DNA from: Adineta steineri
Lineage: Eukaryota > Rotifera > Eurotatoria > Adinetida > Adinetidae
Assembly (NCBI GenBank): GCA_905250115.1
Contig: CAJNOI010000157.1
Span: 150,577 to 214,576 of the forward strand
DNA length: 64,000 nt
Direction: 5' to 3'
The notes beneath the pieces were generated by a model. It did no database searches and was not told the origin of the DNA. It worked only from the letters and a program-made list of their open reading frames with translations. Shown piece by piece: positions 35,601-47,956 of this stretch; within the stretch, counting starts at the first letter, position 1, and the number at the start of each line of letters is the position of its first letter. The position numbers and the translations under genes are program-made.

Positions 35601-38600
35601 TTACTCAAACCTAATACAACAACACCATTTCCTAATGTAAGCAGTGTTTTATTAGAAATATATTTTTTTCTTCAATATTTATTATAGAATAATATTACAA
35701 GTCAATTACGAAGTTCAACAATGACTGATAATCCTCAATGTTTAGAATTCTGGTATTTTATGTATGGTCCACATGTTGGCACTTTAAATGTTGAAAACTT
35801 TTCAGGAGCATTTTCACAATTACGTTGGTCAACAACAGGTGGAAAAGGTTATGAATGGTTACATGCACAAGTTAATCTTCAATCATCATCAAACAATCCA
35901 GCACAATTTATTGTTTGTTATTCTTTTATCAAACGACAATAAATTTATATTTATATTTCTTTATAGATCGCTATTGAAGGTACTTGGTCAGGAGATAATC
36001 GTGGTTCAATTGCTATTGATGATATTATTCTTCTTAATGGTACATGTCGAACATCATCTGATCAATGTGATTTTGATTCTGATGATTCAATTTGTGGTAT
36101 GATACAGAAAATATAAAGAATTCTTTTTTGTAAATATATCAACATTTTTCTAAATAGGATTTCAATATAGTACAACAGGACAATTCAATTGGACACGTGG
36201 TTTAGCATCTGCTGTTCAAGCTGGTGTTAATCCAAATGTTGATCATACAAATCAAACAGGTGAAGGTTATTATATGTTAGCTGAAGGAAAAAATCGTAAT
36301 CCAAATGATCGTGCATTATTATTAACACCAATTCAAGATCGTACAACTGGTTCATGTTTACATTTTTGGTATTTTCAACATGCAGCAACAAAACAAATGA
36401 AATTAAATGTTTATGTACTATCACAAAGTTCAATTCTTTGGTCTCATGATGGTAGTTTCGATAATCGTTGGTTATATGCACAGATAAATATTAATAGTCC
36501 CAGTCAATCATGGCAAGCCGTATTTGAAAGTGAAGTTTTAGCACAAAATCCAGATGTTAGGGTTGCTATTGATGATGTATCAATTACAAGAGGTCTATGC
36601 CCAAAACCAGGAGATTGTACATTTGAAAGTGATTTATGTGGTTGGACAAATAGTGATATTAACTTTGATATGGATTGGCTTGTTAGACAAGGTATACATT
36701 CATTTGGAACTGGACCACAATACGGTATAAAAAAAGAAAATATATTAAAACTGTTTTTGTTTTATTATTCTGTTTCTTTTTTGTTGATGTTGTATAGATC
36801 ATACAACAAATACAGCACAAGGAAAATATTTAATGATTGAAACATCATTTCCAACAGCAGAAGGTGATCGTGCGCGATTACAAAGTGTTGTTTTTGATGA
36901 AACAAATGGAGATTCTCGATGTTTTCGATTTTGGTATCATATGTAAGTTTATATTCTATTAATAAAATGAATTCTTTATATTATTTATTTAGGTATGGTG
37001 ATTCCATTGGAACATTAAATGTTTATCTTTTCAATGGTACATACACACGCTTATGGTCATTATCGGGTGATCGTGGTAACAATTGGTATGAAGGTCAAGT
37101 TTCATATGTTTCATCAATTCGACATCAAATTATTGTTGAAGGTATTGCTGGAAAAGGTTATTTGGTAAGTTAAAAATTCAATTATTTCATTTTATAAAAT
37201 TATTTTTATTTATTTAGGGTGATATATCAATTGATGATTTTACATTTACAACAAGTAATTGTTCAATGCGACCAATTCATGATGCAGTACCAACAGTTGG
37301 AACAACTATACCATCAACAACAACTACACTTCGAACAACTTTAGCACCACAATCACCATTGGATTGTAATTTTGAACAAGGTGTTCTTTGTTCAACATGG
37401 TCATATGATGTGTCTGCTGATTTTCGATGGGAAGTAAGCCAAGGTCAAACATCATCAGCTAATACTGGACCTGCGACTGGTATGTAGAAAATAATTAAAA
37501 ACTAATTAGTTTTCATTAAATCTTTTTCTGTCTATCAGATCATACTTATGGAACACCAAATGGTTGGTATATATATATGGAAACTAGTTATCCACAAAAA
37601 TCTAATCAACGTTGTCGTATACTATCAGAAGAAATTCGAGGACAACGATGTATACAATTTTGGTATCATATGTATGGTATGGATGTTGATACGTTAAATA
37701 TTTATATTAAAATAAATGGTCAACTTAATAAACCAGTTTGGACACAATCCGGAAATCGAGGTTAGCTTTCTTTTAAATATGTATATATATCTAGTTTAAT
37801 TATTCATTGTTTTCTTTTATTAGGTAATCTATGGTTGAAAGGACAATATGCAGTATTTCCACCAGCAAATACAAAATATCAAATTGTATTTGAAGGCATT
37901 GTTGGACAGTAAGTTTTATAAAAATTTCTTCATTTTTATTCACTCGAGTTTATTCTAAATAATTAAGATCTTTTCACGGTGATATTGCTCTTGATGATAT
38001 TGTTGTTTATGATTCATGTCCAAATGAAAATCGTCTTTGTACATTCGAAGATGCATCAATATGTAATTATGTTAATGATGCTTCAACACAATACAATTGG
38101 GTACGTACAACTGGTGATGATCCATTAGCAAGTGGTTCTAAACCAACAACTGATCATACTGATGGAACAAGTAATGGTGCATATATGCTTATTGATATTT
38201 CTAAAGCATCATCAACAATAATAAATCAACGAGCTCGTCTTATGTCACAAACAACAAGTTCTAATGGAGAGCAATGTATTGAATTTTGGTATTATACAGA
38301 TGCTGACATACTTAATACATCATCAAAATTAAATTTATTTATACGATCAAGTACAACAACATCGAATTCATCTGATTATTTAATTTGGTCAAGAAGTATT
38401 TCCAACGTAAGTTATATTTATATGAAAAATAAATAACAAAAACAAACATCATTTTGAATTTTATAGGAACGTCAATGGCGTATTTCACAACAACGTATTC
38501 CACATGGTCTTGCTCTATCACCATATCAAGTTATTTTTGAAGGTGTTGTTTATAAATCCGGTGCCACTTCACCAGTTATTGCGATTGATGATGTTTTCAT

Positions 38601-39945
38601 TCGTGATCTAGCTTGTCTCGAACCAGGCGATTGTGATTTTGAAAATGGGTAATTTTTTGTCATAAAAAAATATATATTTCTTTTATCATCAATTTTTCTT
38701 TTATTTTAGAATGTGTACATGGATGTCATTGTTACATTTTGGAAATGCTAGTTGGGTTATTGGCTCAGGTTCGTCACCGTCACCTTATAGTGGACCTCAA
38801 AATGATCATACTTTAGGTTTGAATATCATTTTTTTTTTGATAAATAGAAAAATAAAACAAATTTTATATATCTTATCTATTAAATAGGAAACACTCAAGG
38901 TCAATATCTCTTCTTGAATTCATTATTCACAGCTCAACAGACAGTAGTTGCCGTTATTCAAAGTGAAACATTTGAACCAACATCACGTGCTGGCCGTTGT
39001 ATAACATTTTGGTATGTTATGCGTGGTAGTCAATTAGATCATGTTGATGTTAATATTACAAGTACACAAGGAACAACAATGATATGGTCATTTGGTACTG
39101 TTGATCAAGGTGAATCATGGCATTTTGCTTCAGTTGGTTACTATGCAGATATTGAACATAATGTAATATAAACTTTTAAATTATTACTATAGGATTTTAA
39201 AATTTTTTTCGAAATAGATTGTTATCGAAGGAACTGTTACTGCACAAATGCAAGGTTATTATGCAATTGATGATATTGATATTCGCGATAATTATTGTGA
39301 AACACATCCAACAAATGCAGTTGTAACTATTTTAACTACAACAACCACAATAGCGACAACAACAACCATAACAGCAACAACCACANNNNNNNNNNCGACA
39401 ACAACAACCATAACAGCAACAACCACAATAGCGACAACAACAGCGACAACCACAATAGGAACAACAACAATAACAACCACAATAGGAACAACAACAATAA
39501 CAACCACAATAGCAACAACAACAACCATAACAGCAACAACCACAATAGCAACAACAACAGCAACAACCATAACAGCAACAACCACAATAGCAACAACCAC
39601 AATAGCAACAACGACAATAACAGAGACAACAACATCAGCAATAGAAGTAACTCCTCCTTCAGAAGGTAAGCAACTAATTATCTAAACATATATTAAAATA
39701 TTTTATATTGATTTGAAGATGAACCAAACTTGGCATTGATTCTTGGTCTTTCTATGGGTATTGGTATTCCCGCGTTACTTTTGATCATTGGTGGTCTTAT
39801 TTGTTATTTAAAAACACGTTTCCCTAATGCCAAAATTGAACCTGCTGCTGCTACAAATACTACAGTTAGTACTGTTACTGATATTCCACTGATGCCAATT
39901 AATACTACAGAGAAGAACAGTACTTTAGCAGCCGTAGTAGTTTAA
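32685..39945 (+). CDS. Multi-MAM-domain type I membrane protein
   Basis: The best-supported model has 25 exons from ATG 32685 (signal peptide exon 32685-32736) to TAA 39945 and totals 1953 residues; introns are about 50-75 nt. Exon starts include 32799, 32877, 33001, 33282, 33484, 34251, 34630, 34851, 35064, 35414, 35688, 35967, 36158, 36798, 36993, 37218, 37539, 37824, 37968, 38467, 38710, 38888, 39218 and 39719. Nine MAM domains begin with a C-x-F-E/D motif (such as DCTFEQDMCGW), and a tenth, first one is diverged. Each has the CLEFWYHMYG-like core and an A/S-IDDI-x6-C end. A Thr-rich mucin-like stalk (39330-39640, interrupted by ten undetermined bases) leads to one TM helix (about 39735-39800) and a short cytoplasmic tail. 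MAM domains mediate extracellular adhesion; specific partners are unknown. Regular exon-domain phasing suggests growth by exon duplication. Confidence 0.92.
39330..39640. repeat. ACA/ACC triplet microsatellite coding for the Thr-rich stalk
   Basis: Irregular (ACAACAACC-ATA-ACAGCA) repeats encode alternating Thr with Ile and Ala. The ten undetermined bases at 39386-39395 lie within it, so stalk length is not reliable and may vary between alleles. Confidence 0.85.
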
Positions 39946-41162
39946 TTCAACTTTGCTTTTTTCGTAATTTCATGCTGTTGCGATAACATATTGAATTTAT
40001 TAATATAAAAAACAATTGTAATAGAAAATGACATATACGTTGTGTCTATCGTTATTATTCTTCTTCTAAAAGGGATAGATACAATCATTACAAAATAATA
40101 TTTATGTACATAATCTGCATTATACAGTTGTCTGAAAGAAATGCAATAAAGATATCAGTAAATCATATAAATTTTAAAGTACAACACAATATAACACACA
40201 CACAGAGTTAATTAATAAAAGAAATTTTATACAGTACTATTCAAAAAAACTTGCACATCTTGTTATGTATGTATATCCCCATTTATAAGTCACTCTCAAG
40301 TAGTTTCCATTACTGATTGATAGCCTATGTCGAGTACTATTAAACACTATACTTCAATATTTTATTCGTTCGCCTTTAGATTCAATAAGAGACAAACATC
40401 GTTTTTTTATCCACATTACAATTTTCTCTACAATATTAACATCAATATTTTTAAAGTCTTAATTCACATAAAAAAAACTCTAGTTTATCAATATTTTTCG
40501 GTTTTCTTTTTTTCAACTTAGCGTTTTACGATCGACCATAGGTTCTCGATAGAATTAACATCTGGACTATTGGATGGCCACGTCAATAATTGTGGCACCT
40601 TGTTGTTGATGAATTATTTAGCAATATTGCTAGTATGCTTAGGATCATTATCTTGTTGTAAACACTAATTTTGACAAAATTCTTGTCTAGCAGCAGAAAG
40701 AAGATAATTTTTCTTCAATTTCACTGAGGGTTATTTAATTCTTACATCGAATATATTGAGCAATATAGATTTTTTCTATTTCCATGTGGCACATAGTCGA
40801 TCATTTTCTCTTCACTGTTTAAGTGAATTTGTTTGTTTCAATTTATTTATATTGTAATAGATAGCTAACCATTGATGATATCTTTATTTCATGATGAATA
40901 GCACGAGCGCATCCCATGCTTCTGTTACAAAAATGTAGTGTCAATATTATATAGCCAACGTATAGTATAGCCAACGAACATATATTCCTGGAAAAGTCAA
41001 ATTTGTAATTATTTTCTAGCGGTAAGAATTTTGAATAGTACTGTAAAATTACATTAATATTGAATTCTGTTAGTATTAAAAAAGAATAAAAGGTAAAAAG
41101 AATTAGTGGTTATGTGATAGTTCATATTAACTCAGCTAAGCCGCGTTATATAGATAATGTTC
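39946..41162. other. Intergenic region containing a dead Tc1 element
   Basis: Apart from the Tc1 element (40232-41043) nothing was recognised. The remaining flanks hold the 3' regions of the convergent MAM and LRR genes. Confidence 0.5.
40232..41043 (-). mobile_element. Tc1/mariner element, inactive, with TA target duplication
   Basis: Both ends carry CAGTACTATTCAAAA as inverted repeats, each next to a TA dinucleotide (40230-40231 and 41044-41045), the Tc1/mariner target duplication. On the minus strand about 40500-40690 reads as a DDE transposase: QQDNDPKHTSN, then WPSNSPDVNSIENLWSIVKR, which contain the second Asp and third acidic residue region of Tc1-like enzymes. In-frame stops occur (for example before CLQQDND and after NIAK) and the 812-bp length is about half of a full element, so it cannot encode transposase. 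Confidence 0.85.
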
Positions 41163-43519
41163 TTATTCAGGATGTGTGGCATATTTGCAAATACCATTTT
41201 GTTTTGCTATTTGTTCTAATTGATCGACATGCTTATCATAAACTGGATTGAACTTCAGATTAAGTGTTTCTAATGTTTTATTTGTATTCAAAAAATCAAT
41301 AATTGTTTGTAAAGATGATTCAGGTATGTCATCACCCCAAAGTGATAATGACTTCAATGAGGGAGGAATAGATGAAAAAATCCTTGCGCAGGAATCACTA
41401 CTAAGTGGATTATTGATTAAAGATAAACTATATAAACGGCTTTCAGACAAGCCTTTGCATAAATAACGAATACCTTCACTATCAATTTTACATTTACGTA
41501 ATGTAAATACGCAAATTTTGGAGCTATGTATTAGAAAAGATCCAATATATTTCATAGCTTGACTGCAAAGTTTATTTTGTGATATGTCCAAATGTTCCAC
41601 TGTATTATTATCACGAAAATCTTTGAAGAAATATTTTTGCATTTCTTCGTTCATATCATCCTCTCCAAGATAAAGTTCAGCAACACGAATATCACAATTA
41701 AGAATATCAAGAAAAATATTATATGCATTAAGTGACATATTAGAATTAGATCTCATATTTATTGACCAATATTTCGTTGGATTTTTCTTCATTTCATTGT
41801 ATAATTCGAGTAAATCATAATCTCGTCTATGTTCTCTAGGTAACGAAATGCAACCAATTTCTGTTTCAGCAATTATATCTTGAATCTTTGTGTAGATTTC
41901 CAAATAACAATTACACTGATTTGCATTTGTAATTTTTAATATTTGATCAATTAAACCAGATACATTTAATTCAGGTGCACTGTTAAGAGTTATAGGATTA
42001 TTTTCGAGAGAAATATCTTTAATCTTTGGATGAGTTTTAATAAAACTCTCAACCCACGGTAAAATTTTTGCATTTAGACAACTATGTGTAAAGTGTAATA
42101 CAATTAATGAATCTGATAAAGACGAGAGAATAGCTTGAAATCCACTATTACCTATGTCACTGTTATTCACTTGAAAACTTTTCAACTTCGTAGCCATTTT
42201 TAAACCATCAGCTAGCACAATAGCTTCTTGATTACCCAGATTTGTACATTCGTAAAATTTCAAATGAGCAATGTTATTATTTTTTGCCAAAAAATCGATC
42301 AAATATTTGAGAATATTTAATTCAATTTTTGTATTCATTTCAAATTTAATAATCGATGTATTTCTGCTCAATATTTGAAATAATTTTTCTTGAATTGATT
42401 GATTTAATGATGTACCATTTATTTTCAAATTCTTCAATTGCGATTGGGCACCTAATAAATCTTCCAAATAATTTTCATCACATCCATTAGACAAATCTAA
42501 ATCTACTTCACGTAAACTATTAATATCATTTGTTAATTCCGTCAATAATATAGACCAATCAGTTTTATTCATTGTATGTGGTGTTATAGAAATAGGACCT
42601 TTGTGAGAAAATAATTTGCCTAGAAAACTATCACGATTAACAACATGAATTTTTGAAGACAATTTCGATTGTTTGAATTTCTCAAATCCGGAAGGATGGA
42701 GAATTAATAATTTCAGGGTATTATTATTTGATTGAAAGGTAGAAATATCTGGTGAAAAATACTCATTTCCCGATAAATCAAGAACTTGTAACGTTTTTAC
42801 TAATGATGGTATTAATATATTGAAACTTCTATCATCGATACCACCAATTTTAAGTCGCTGAAGAACGCTTGTTGGTATTGAATGAGATAAATCAGTAGCA
42901 CATTCATAGAACATAGGATATGGAGGTCTAAAAAAATATAGATTGTTCAAAGTTAACCGTTAGACAAACTTACTCCCGAGGATCGACATAATTAATACTA
43001 AAAAAATTGAGTGAAAGTATCGATTGATTATCTTTCAATACTTCTGAAAATGCTTTTGTTGTTTGTTGATTAACGCCGATTGCATCTACTGATACATTTT
43101 TGATCGAACGATTTTTTTTTAATGCGTCTAATAAAAAATTCGTTTTCGTATTATCAGAAATGGAATATAAAAAGAATTTGAAACGAATCAATGTTGTATG
43201 ATTTTCAATTATTTTAATAAATTGTATAAAACCAGGCTCGATCATTTTATTACTAGTTTCATCCCATGATAATGATAAACCTCGTAAAGGATAATCTTTA
43301 TTTTGTATTTGTTCGAATACAACAGGCCAATCATCATCTTTTAGCTTAGTAAAACTCAAATCCATTTGAATACCATCAATTGTATATTCCTTTGATATAA
43401 TTTTAGCTTTGATTAACTAAAAAGGAAAAGTATACAGATTGAAAAAGAAAAATTTTTCATACTTCTTTCAATCGATTCACATTGTCAGAAGATGTATTGT
43501 TGTTTAGATTATTTGCCAT
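41163..43519 (-). CDS. Leucine-rich-repeat protein, RNI-like, 754 residues
   Basis: Three exons (43519-43463, 43416-42974, 42927-41163) join in phase to 754 residues. After a short polar N-terminus the chain is irregular LRRs of the ribonuclease-inhibitor kind (LQVLDLSGN, LKSFQVNNSDIGNSGFQAIL, VEHLDISQNKL, LYSLSLINNPL, LETLNLKFNPVYD), about 28 residues each. No NACHT, F-box, signal peptide or membrane helix was found, so it is probably an intracellular scaffold or recognition protein. It may be related to the broken LRR gene at 8478-9149, but I see no close identity. Confidence 0.85.
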
Positions 43520-44542
43520 TGCCAGTTTTTCTTCTTGTTTTTGTAATAATAAAAAGATACGTCTTGTAATGAGAAGAGAATAAAGGTAAATGAATGTATA
43601 ATTACCAAGAAAATAATTTTTGCCTACGTCAAACGATAAAAAAAAATATGAAAAAACTATTCAACCATGATAATTGTATATTTCAGTGTATTTAGACCCA
43701 TGTGTTGAAGTTGTTACGGACTTGTTTCGATTGTGAAAAACAAACGACGTCAAATGAATGAAATCATTCAAAAAATATTTATTTTAATTATAAAAAAATT
43801 GAAAAAAATATTAAAAATCTTATTTCATCATAGATGACACTATTGTCAAATATTAGGATAAAACAAAACTAATAATTTTCTTCTGTGTATCAATAGTGTC
43901 CATCGTCATTCTTGTAAATTACTTTACTAATGAATGTTCTGAATTTCGTCTCGTTTATTTCCATTTCAATATAGAGCACAAAAGTCGATTATGAAAATTA
44001 TGTTGATTATCAATGTATGATGAACGAAGTCCCTGAATTTCTACCTGAAAAAGTGTTTTTTTATAATCTTCCATTGGTAAAAGAAAAGTGTGAAAAGTGT
44101 ATATCGATAGAATGAATGAAATGAAATAAGCAAAAAAAATAAATTCATGATTGATAAATCGATTCAATAGAATAGTAAAAAATATTAGAAATAAACGAAA
44201 TCTTGAGAGTGTGGGTGTGAGAGAGGATCGATCTTTTCTTTATCCAAATCCACCCTATCTTGTCGTATTATCCATCCTTATCTACATTCACCCTTATCAA
44301 CATTTAAATCTACCTTGTTTTAATTATATTTTTTTATTTATTGTTTATCTACATGAAACATAAATATATATAATTTTATTTCAATAAAGCTGAAAAATAA
44401 TAGTCTATATCAATGAGAAATATATAAACAAAATTTACAAATTAAATTGTTCTATCTATTCCATTACTTGCCATTGCGGATCGTTTCCTTATATTTTTAT
44501 CGAAAACTAGGTAAAAATAAAATATTATTAATAAATATGATT
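43520..44542. other. Intergenic region, one partial telomere-like motif
   Basis: No gene was seen. At 44201-44275 TTGAGAGTGTGGGTGTGAG is followed by weak C-rich matches (CCACCCTATCTTG), probably a decayed hairpin. Confidence 0.45.
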
Positions 44543-44902
44543 TTACTGATCAGAATATTTGCATATATCATCATCATCATCATCATCGTCTGCGATCCAT
44601 AAACAAACTGAAAAGAAATATTTGTCATTGATTAGACAAATAAAATCATTGAGATTTCTGTTTCTTAAACGATGTGTATGTTTTATTAACCATTTACATG
44701 TCATTTTAATTGGTTTTTTTGTAACAATTAATCGTTCTACACATGGAAAATATCGAGACCAAACAAAATAATCATCATCCAAAAATTCTGTATATTGAGG
44801 TAATATTAATGTTTTAATTTGTTCAAGTAAAATATCTGGAAAATTTTGACGTTCAAGACTGGGATGAGGACAAACCAAACAAAGATAATTAACAAAAGGC
44901 AT
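44543..44902 (-). pseudogene. C-terminal fragment of an F-box/LRR family protein
   Basis: A 119-codon frame whose middle (YFPCVERLIVTKKP, then WLIKHTHRLRNRN) looks like the last LRR and tail of the F-box family encoded next door at 45039-46799. There is no start context, no F-box, and an Asp run near the end derived from a TCA microsatellite. It could be a final exon of an otherwise lost paralog. Family link is by eye. Confidence 0.4.
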
Positions 44903-45038
44903 TGCTCCTTTAATGATCTCCTTAATGCTGTAGACTCAGTATGATTTTAAAAGAAATAAAGATGAGATGTTCTTTCGTGTATATAATAATATAGTTTATT
45001 TATAAATATTATCTCTAGATTATTAACAAAAACAAAAC

Positions 45039-46799
45039 TTATTTCCATTTCAAGTAAATATTATAAGTTTGTCGATGAATTGTATAATCTAATAAAAGTT
45101 TTTCATCATAAATCATTTGATTTAATTGTTTTATCATTTGATCATCTGCTGTTCTTATAAAAATACATAACAAATGTAAATATCCATAATGTTTTTGATT
45201 AATTTCTTTTAAAATATCTTTTAAAAATAGTTGAATATTCATATTTTCTATACATTCAACACTAAGATATTCCATTTGACGACAAAATGACATAAGAAAA
45301 TAAATATCTTTAATAGTAGATGCTGTGCCTAAGTAAACATATTTTATTTTTTTTGCATGTTCTAATGCAGATGTTGTAGGATATCCTTGATTTAAAAATG
45401 AAATTTCACGATAAAATTCTAAAGAATATATATTTATTGAGATAAGATTAGGTAATAAATGTATTATTTGCATTAATCTTTCATTAGAAATTTGTTGTTC
45501 AATATTTAAATGATAAATTTGTGTGACATTTAAAATACGTTTAATTTGATTGAATAGAATAAAAGGAGACTCACGAGAATAAACATATTTGATTGTCAAT
45601 TGAGTTGATTTAGTCGGATGTTCACGAGAAGAATTTATATCATTATACCATCTGTACTTGTATGGACGGACATAATATTGAATATTATATTCATAAATCT
45701 CTATATCGAAAATCAAATTTCGTTGAATCCAAAATGGTGAAATGAATTGATTCAATCCTCCATCATAAATCGGACAATTACGACCATATCCTAATTCACG
45801 AAAACATAAAGAAAATTTTTTTAATTGAGGAAAATTTTGTGAGATTAATTTTTCCCAACGATAAGCATAAAGATAAGTTGTATCTCGATTTGAATACGCA
45901 ATAACACGTAAACTTTTTAATTTGGAATTCATTTTTTCAATAAAAAATTCAACTTTATTAAAGTTCAAATGAACTGTAAATATCGATAAATGAATGAGAT
46001 TATTTAAATTCACTGGTAGCATATCTTCTATATCTGACTCATCTTTACTTATATGTGAAAGCTTAAGATGACGAAGATTTGGTGTATAAGATATTAATGC
46101 ATTAAATTCATCAAATGTATACCAATGACCTATTTTTAAATATTCAATTGGACTTATTTGGTTATTATTTGGCATTAGAATTGATATCGAATCTTCATTT
46201 CTATGTGAAGAAAGTTCATTTGATTTTAATTTTGGCAATGAGAATATTAGTTGATAAATATGACTTAAATCTTCAATTGAATCTGTTGTTTGGATATTTA
46301 ATGAATGAACACAAGGTAATTCAGATAAATGAACAAGTAATGAAATAAGTTTATCTTTGGGAATATTATCAATACGAATTGATTGTAGATTATTAAATGA
46401 ACGATCAATTTGAAATGATATTAATAATTTATTCATAGATTTTTTTGATATTATAAAAGAAATTGAACAGATTTGATGTTGGATTTGTTTATAATTATTC
46501 AAAAAATTTTCTCTCTTTGTGGAAAAATCAAGATTTATTTTATATCGAAAAGATGAAAATATAAGTAATTGTTGGAAACGATAATTAAGATTTGAAAATG
46601 CTATACAAATGTCCAAACCATCAAGATAATCAAATATTTCATAGAAGATTTCATTCGACAAATTTTCAATAGAATTTAATTCACCTTCTATTAAAAAATA
46701 ATTCAGATATTATTATAATCAAATGAATTTACTTCGTAATTTCTTTGGATTTTCTTCAGACAGTTCTTTAAAAGTTAAACTTCGTTTCATAGTAGCCAT
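45039..46799 (-). CDS. F-box / LRR-like protein
   Basis: Two exons (46799-46733 and 46687-45039) give 571 residues. The second exon starts inside the N-terminal region and codes for an F-box (ENLSNEIFYEIFDYLDGLDICIAFSNLNYRF type, about residues 30-65), followed by degenerate leucine-rich repeats to the C-terminus (LRHLKLSHI, HLNIEQQISN, MEYLSVECIENM). F-box proteins recruit targets to SCF ubiquitin ligases through Skp1; substrate unknown. Met 46799 and Met 46790 are both possible starts. Related fragments lie on both sides, so the locus is a small family cluster with decaying copies. Confidence 0.82.
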
Positions 46800-47131
46800 G
46801 TGTCTACTTAAATGATATTCAAGCAAAGAATTCAATTATATAGACTGCGCTCTTTTTTCTTTCCTTTTCGGTCGATTTTATTCGCGCGTCCGTCATGTTT
46901 CAATAGGATTTCATTCTTTTAATTACTATACATCATTTCAGAAGAATTGAATCATGTATTTATTGTTTGCTAAAGTAGTTTTCAGAATATTTATTGAATA
47001 ATATTTTGAACAAAAATTTTTGTTTAATCAAAAAATTCGAACGAAATGATTCGAGTAATACTAATTGAAGATAATAAGTTAAAAGTTGAAATTCAAACTT
47101 AACTTTAATAAGATTTCATTTTTAGAAGAAA
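46800..47131. other. Upstream region of the F-box gene
   Basis: About 330 bp, presumably promoter of the minus-strand F-box gene. Nothing else was seen. Confidence 0.4.
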
Positions 47132-47530
47132 TTAAGTCTTCCATCGATTCTCATTAGTTAAATCATTATTGTCAGTTGCTTGTAAAGTTGAATGAATTAA
47201 TACATCTACATCAATGAGACATTCTTCAAGAGACTGATAGGGTACAATTATATTCATTAATTTTACTAGAGTTCTTTTGTTTTACCTTCGAAAAAATTAA
47301 GCGTAAAGTGAATAAGACAATGTGAAAATTGTTTAAGATATATTTTCATATGCGAATTTTGTTCATCAATAAAAAGATAAAGATGTGTAATCAGACTTCG
47401 AATATGTTGAAAAATACAAGTTGCATCAATATTTTTATATTGATGTGTCCTTCGTTCATAAGAATCAACATCAATTATTAAATGTGTTAAGAATTTCAGT
47501 TGTTATTTAAGTAACCGATCAAAATTAAAA
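47132..47530 (-). pseudogene. F-box/LRR C-terminal fragment
   Basis: On the minus strand a block reads LKFLTHLIIDVDSYERRTH, continues through RSLITHLYLFIDEQN and ends in a GTAAAA donor-like site. A second block (YQSLEECLIDVDVLIHSTL to NRWKT then TAA at 47134-47132) follows in another frame. An in-frame TAA precedes the first block. The pattern is that of the last two exons of a protein from the same family as the gene at 45039-46799, without the F-box part. Confidence 0.5.
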
Positions 47531-47956
47531 ATAAAATTTTGATAAATACCAAATTCTCTTATTTCTAATCATCTGACAGATATTGTTAAATTCATTTTAT
47601 CATCATATGTTTCAATTAATGTTATTAATTCAAGATAAAAAAATCTTGAGGGTGTGAGTATCATATTTATACCATATATACACCCACACCCATTTCATTG
47701 AAATTCTATTGAAAGATTAGAATTATTACACTGAGATGACAATGAACAATTCTAACTAAATGAATTACTGAAAAGCATAAAGAACACAAGAGTGACAACT
47801 ACAGATGCAGGAAAACTGGGAGTACAAACAATTTGATTAGAAAAAGTAAAAGTCCGGGATCTGGAATCTAAAATGGAAGGAACACACACACACACACGCA
47901 TCACACAGTAGCCATTAACACTACGAGCAGTACATTTCCGAAAGAACTGGTATATG
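47531..47956. other. Spacer with a telomere-like hairpin
   Basis: About 425 bp; contains the hairpin at 47648-47693 and a short CA run near 47883-47897. No gene was seen. Confidence 0.45.
47648..47693. repeat. Telomere-like hairpin, subfamily 2-like
   Basis: TTGAGGGTGTGAGTATCATA, then ACACCCACACCCAT. In reverse complement its centre shares ATAAATATGATACTCA with the hairpin at 31252-31312. Confidence 0.65.

Noticed and set aside
39292..39641. Minus-strand Val- or Leu-rich open frames
   Set aside because: Antisense shadows of the Thr-rich stalk repeat of the MAM gene.
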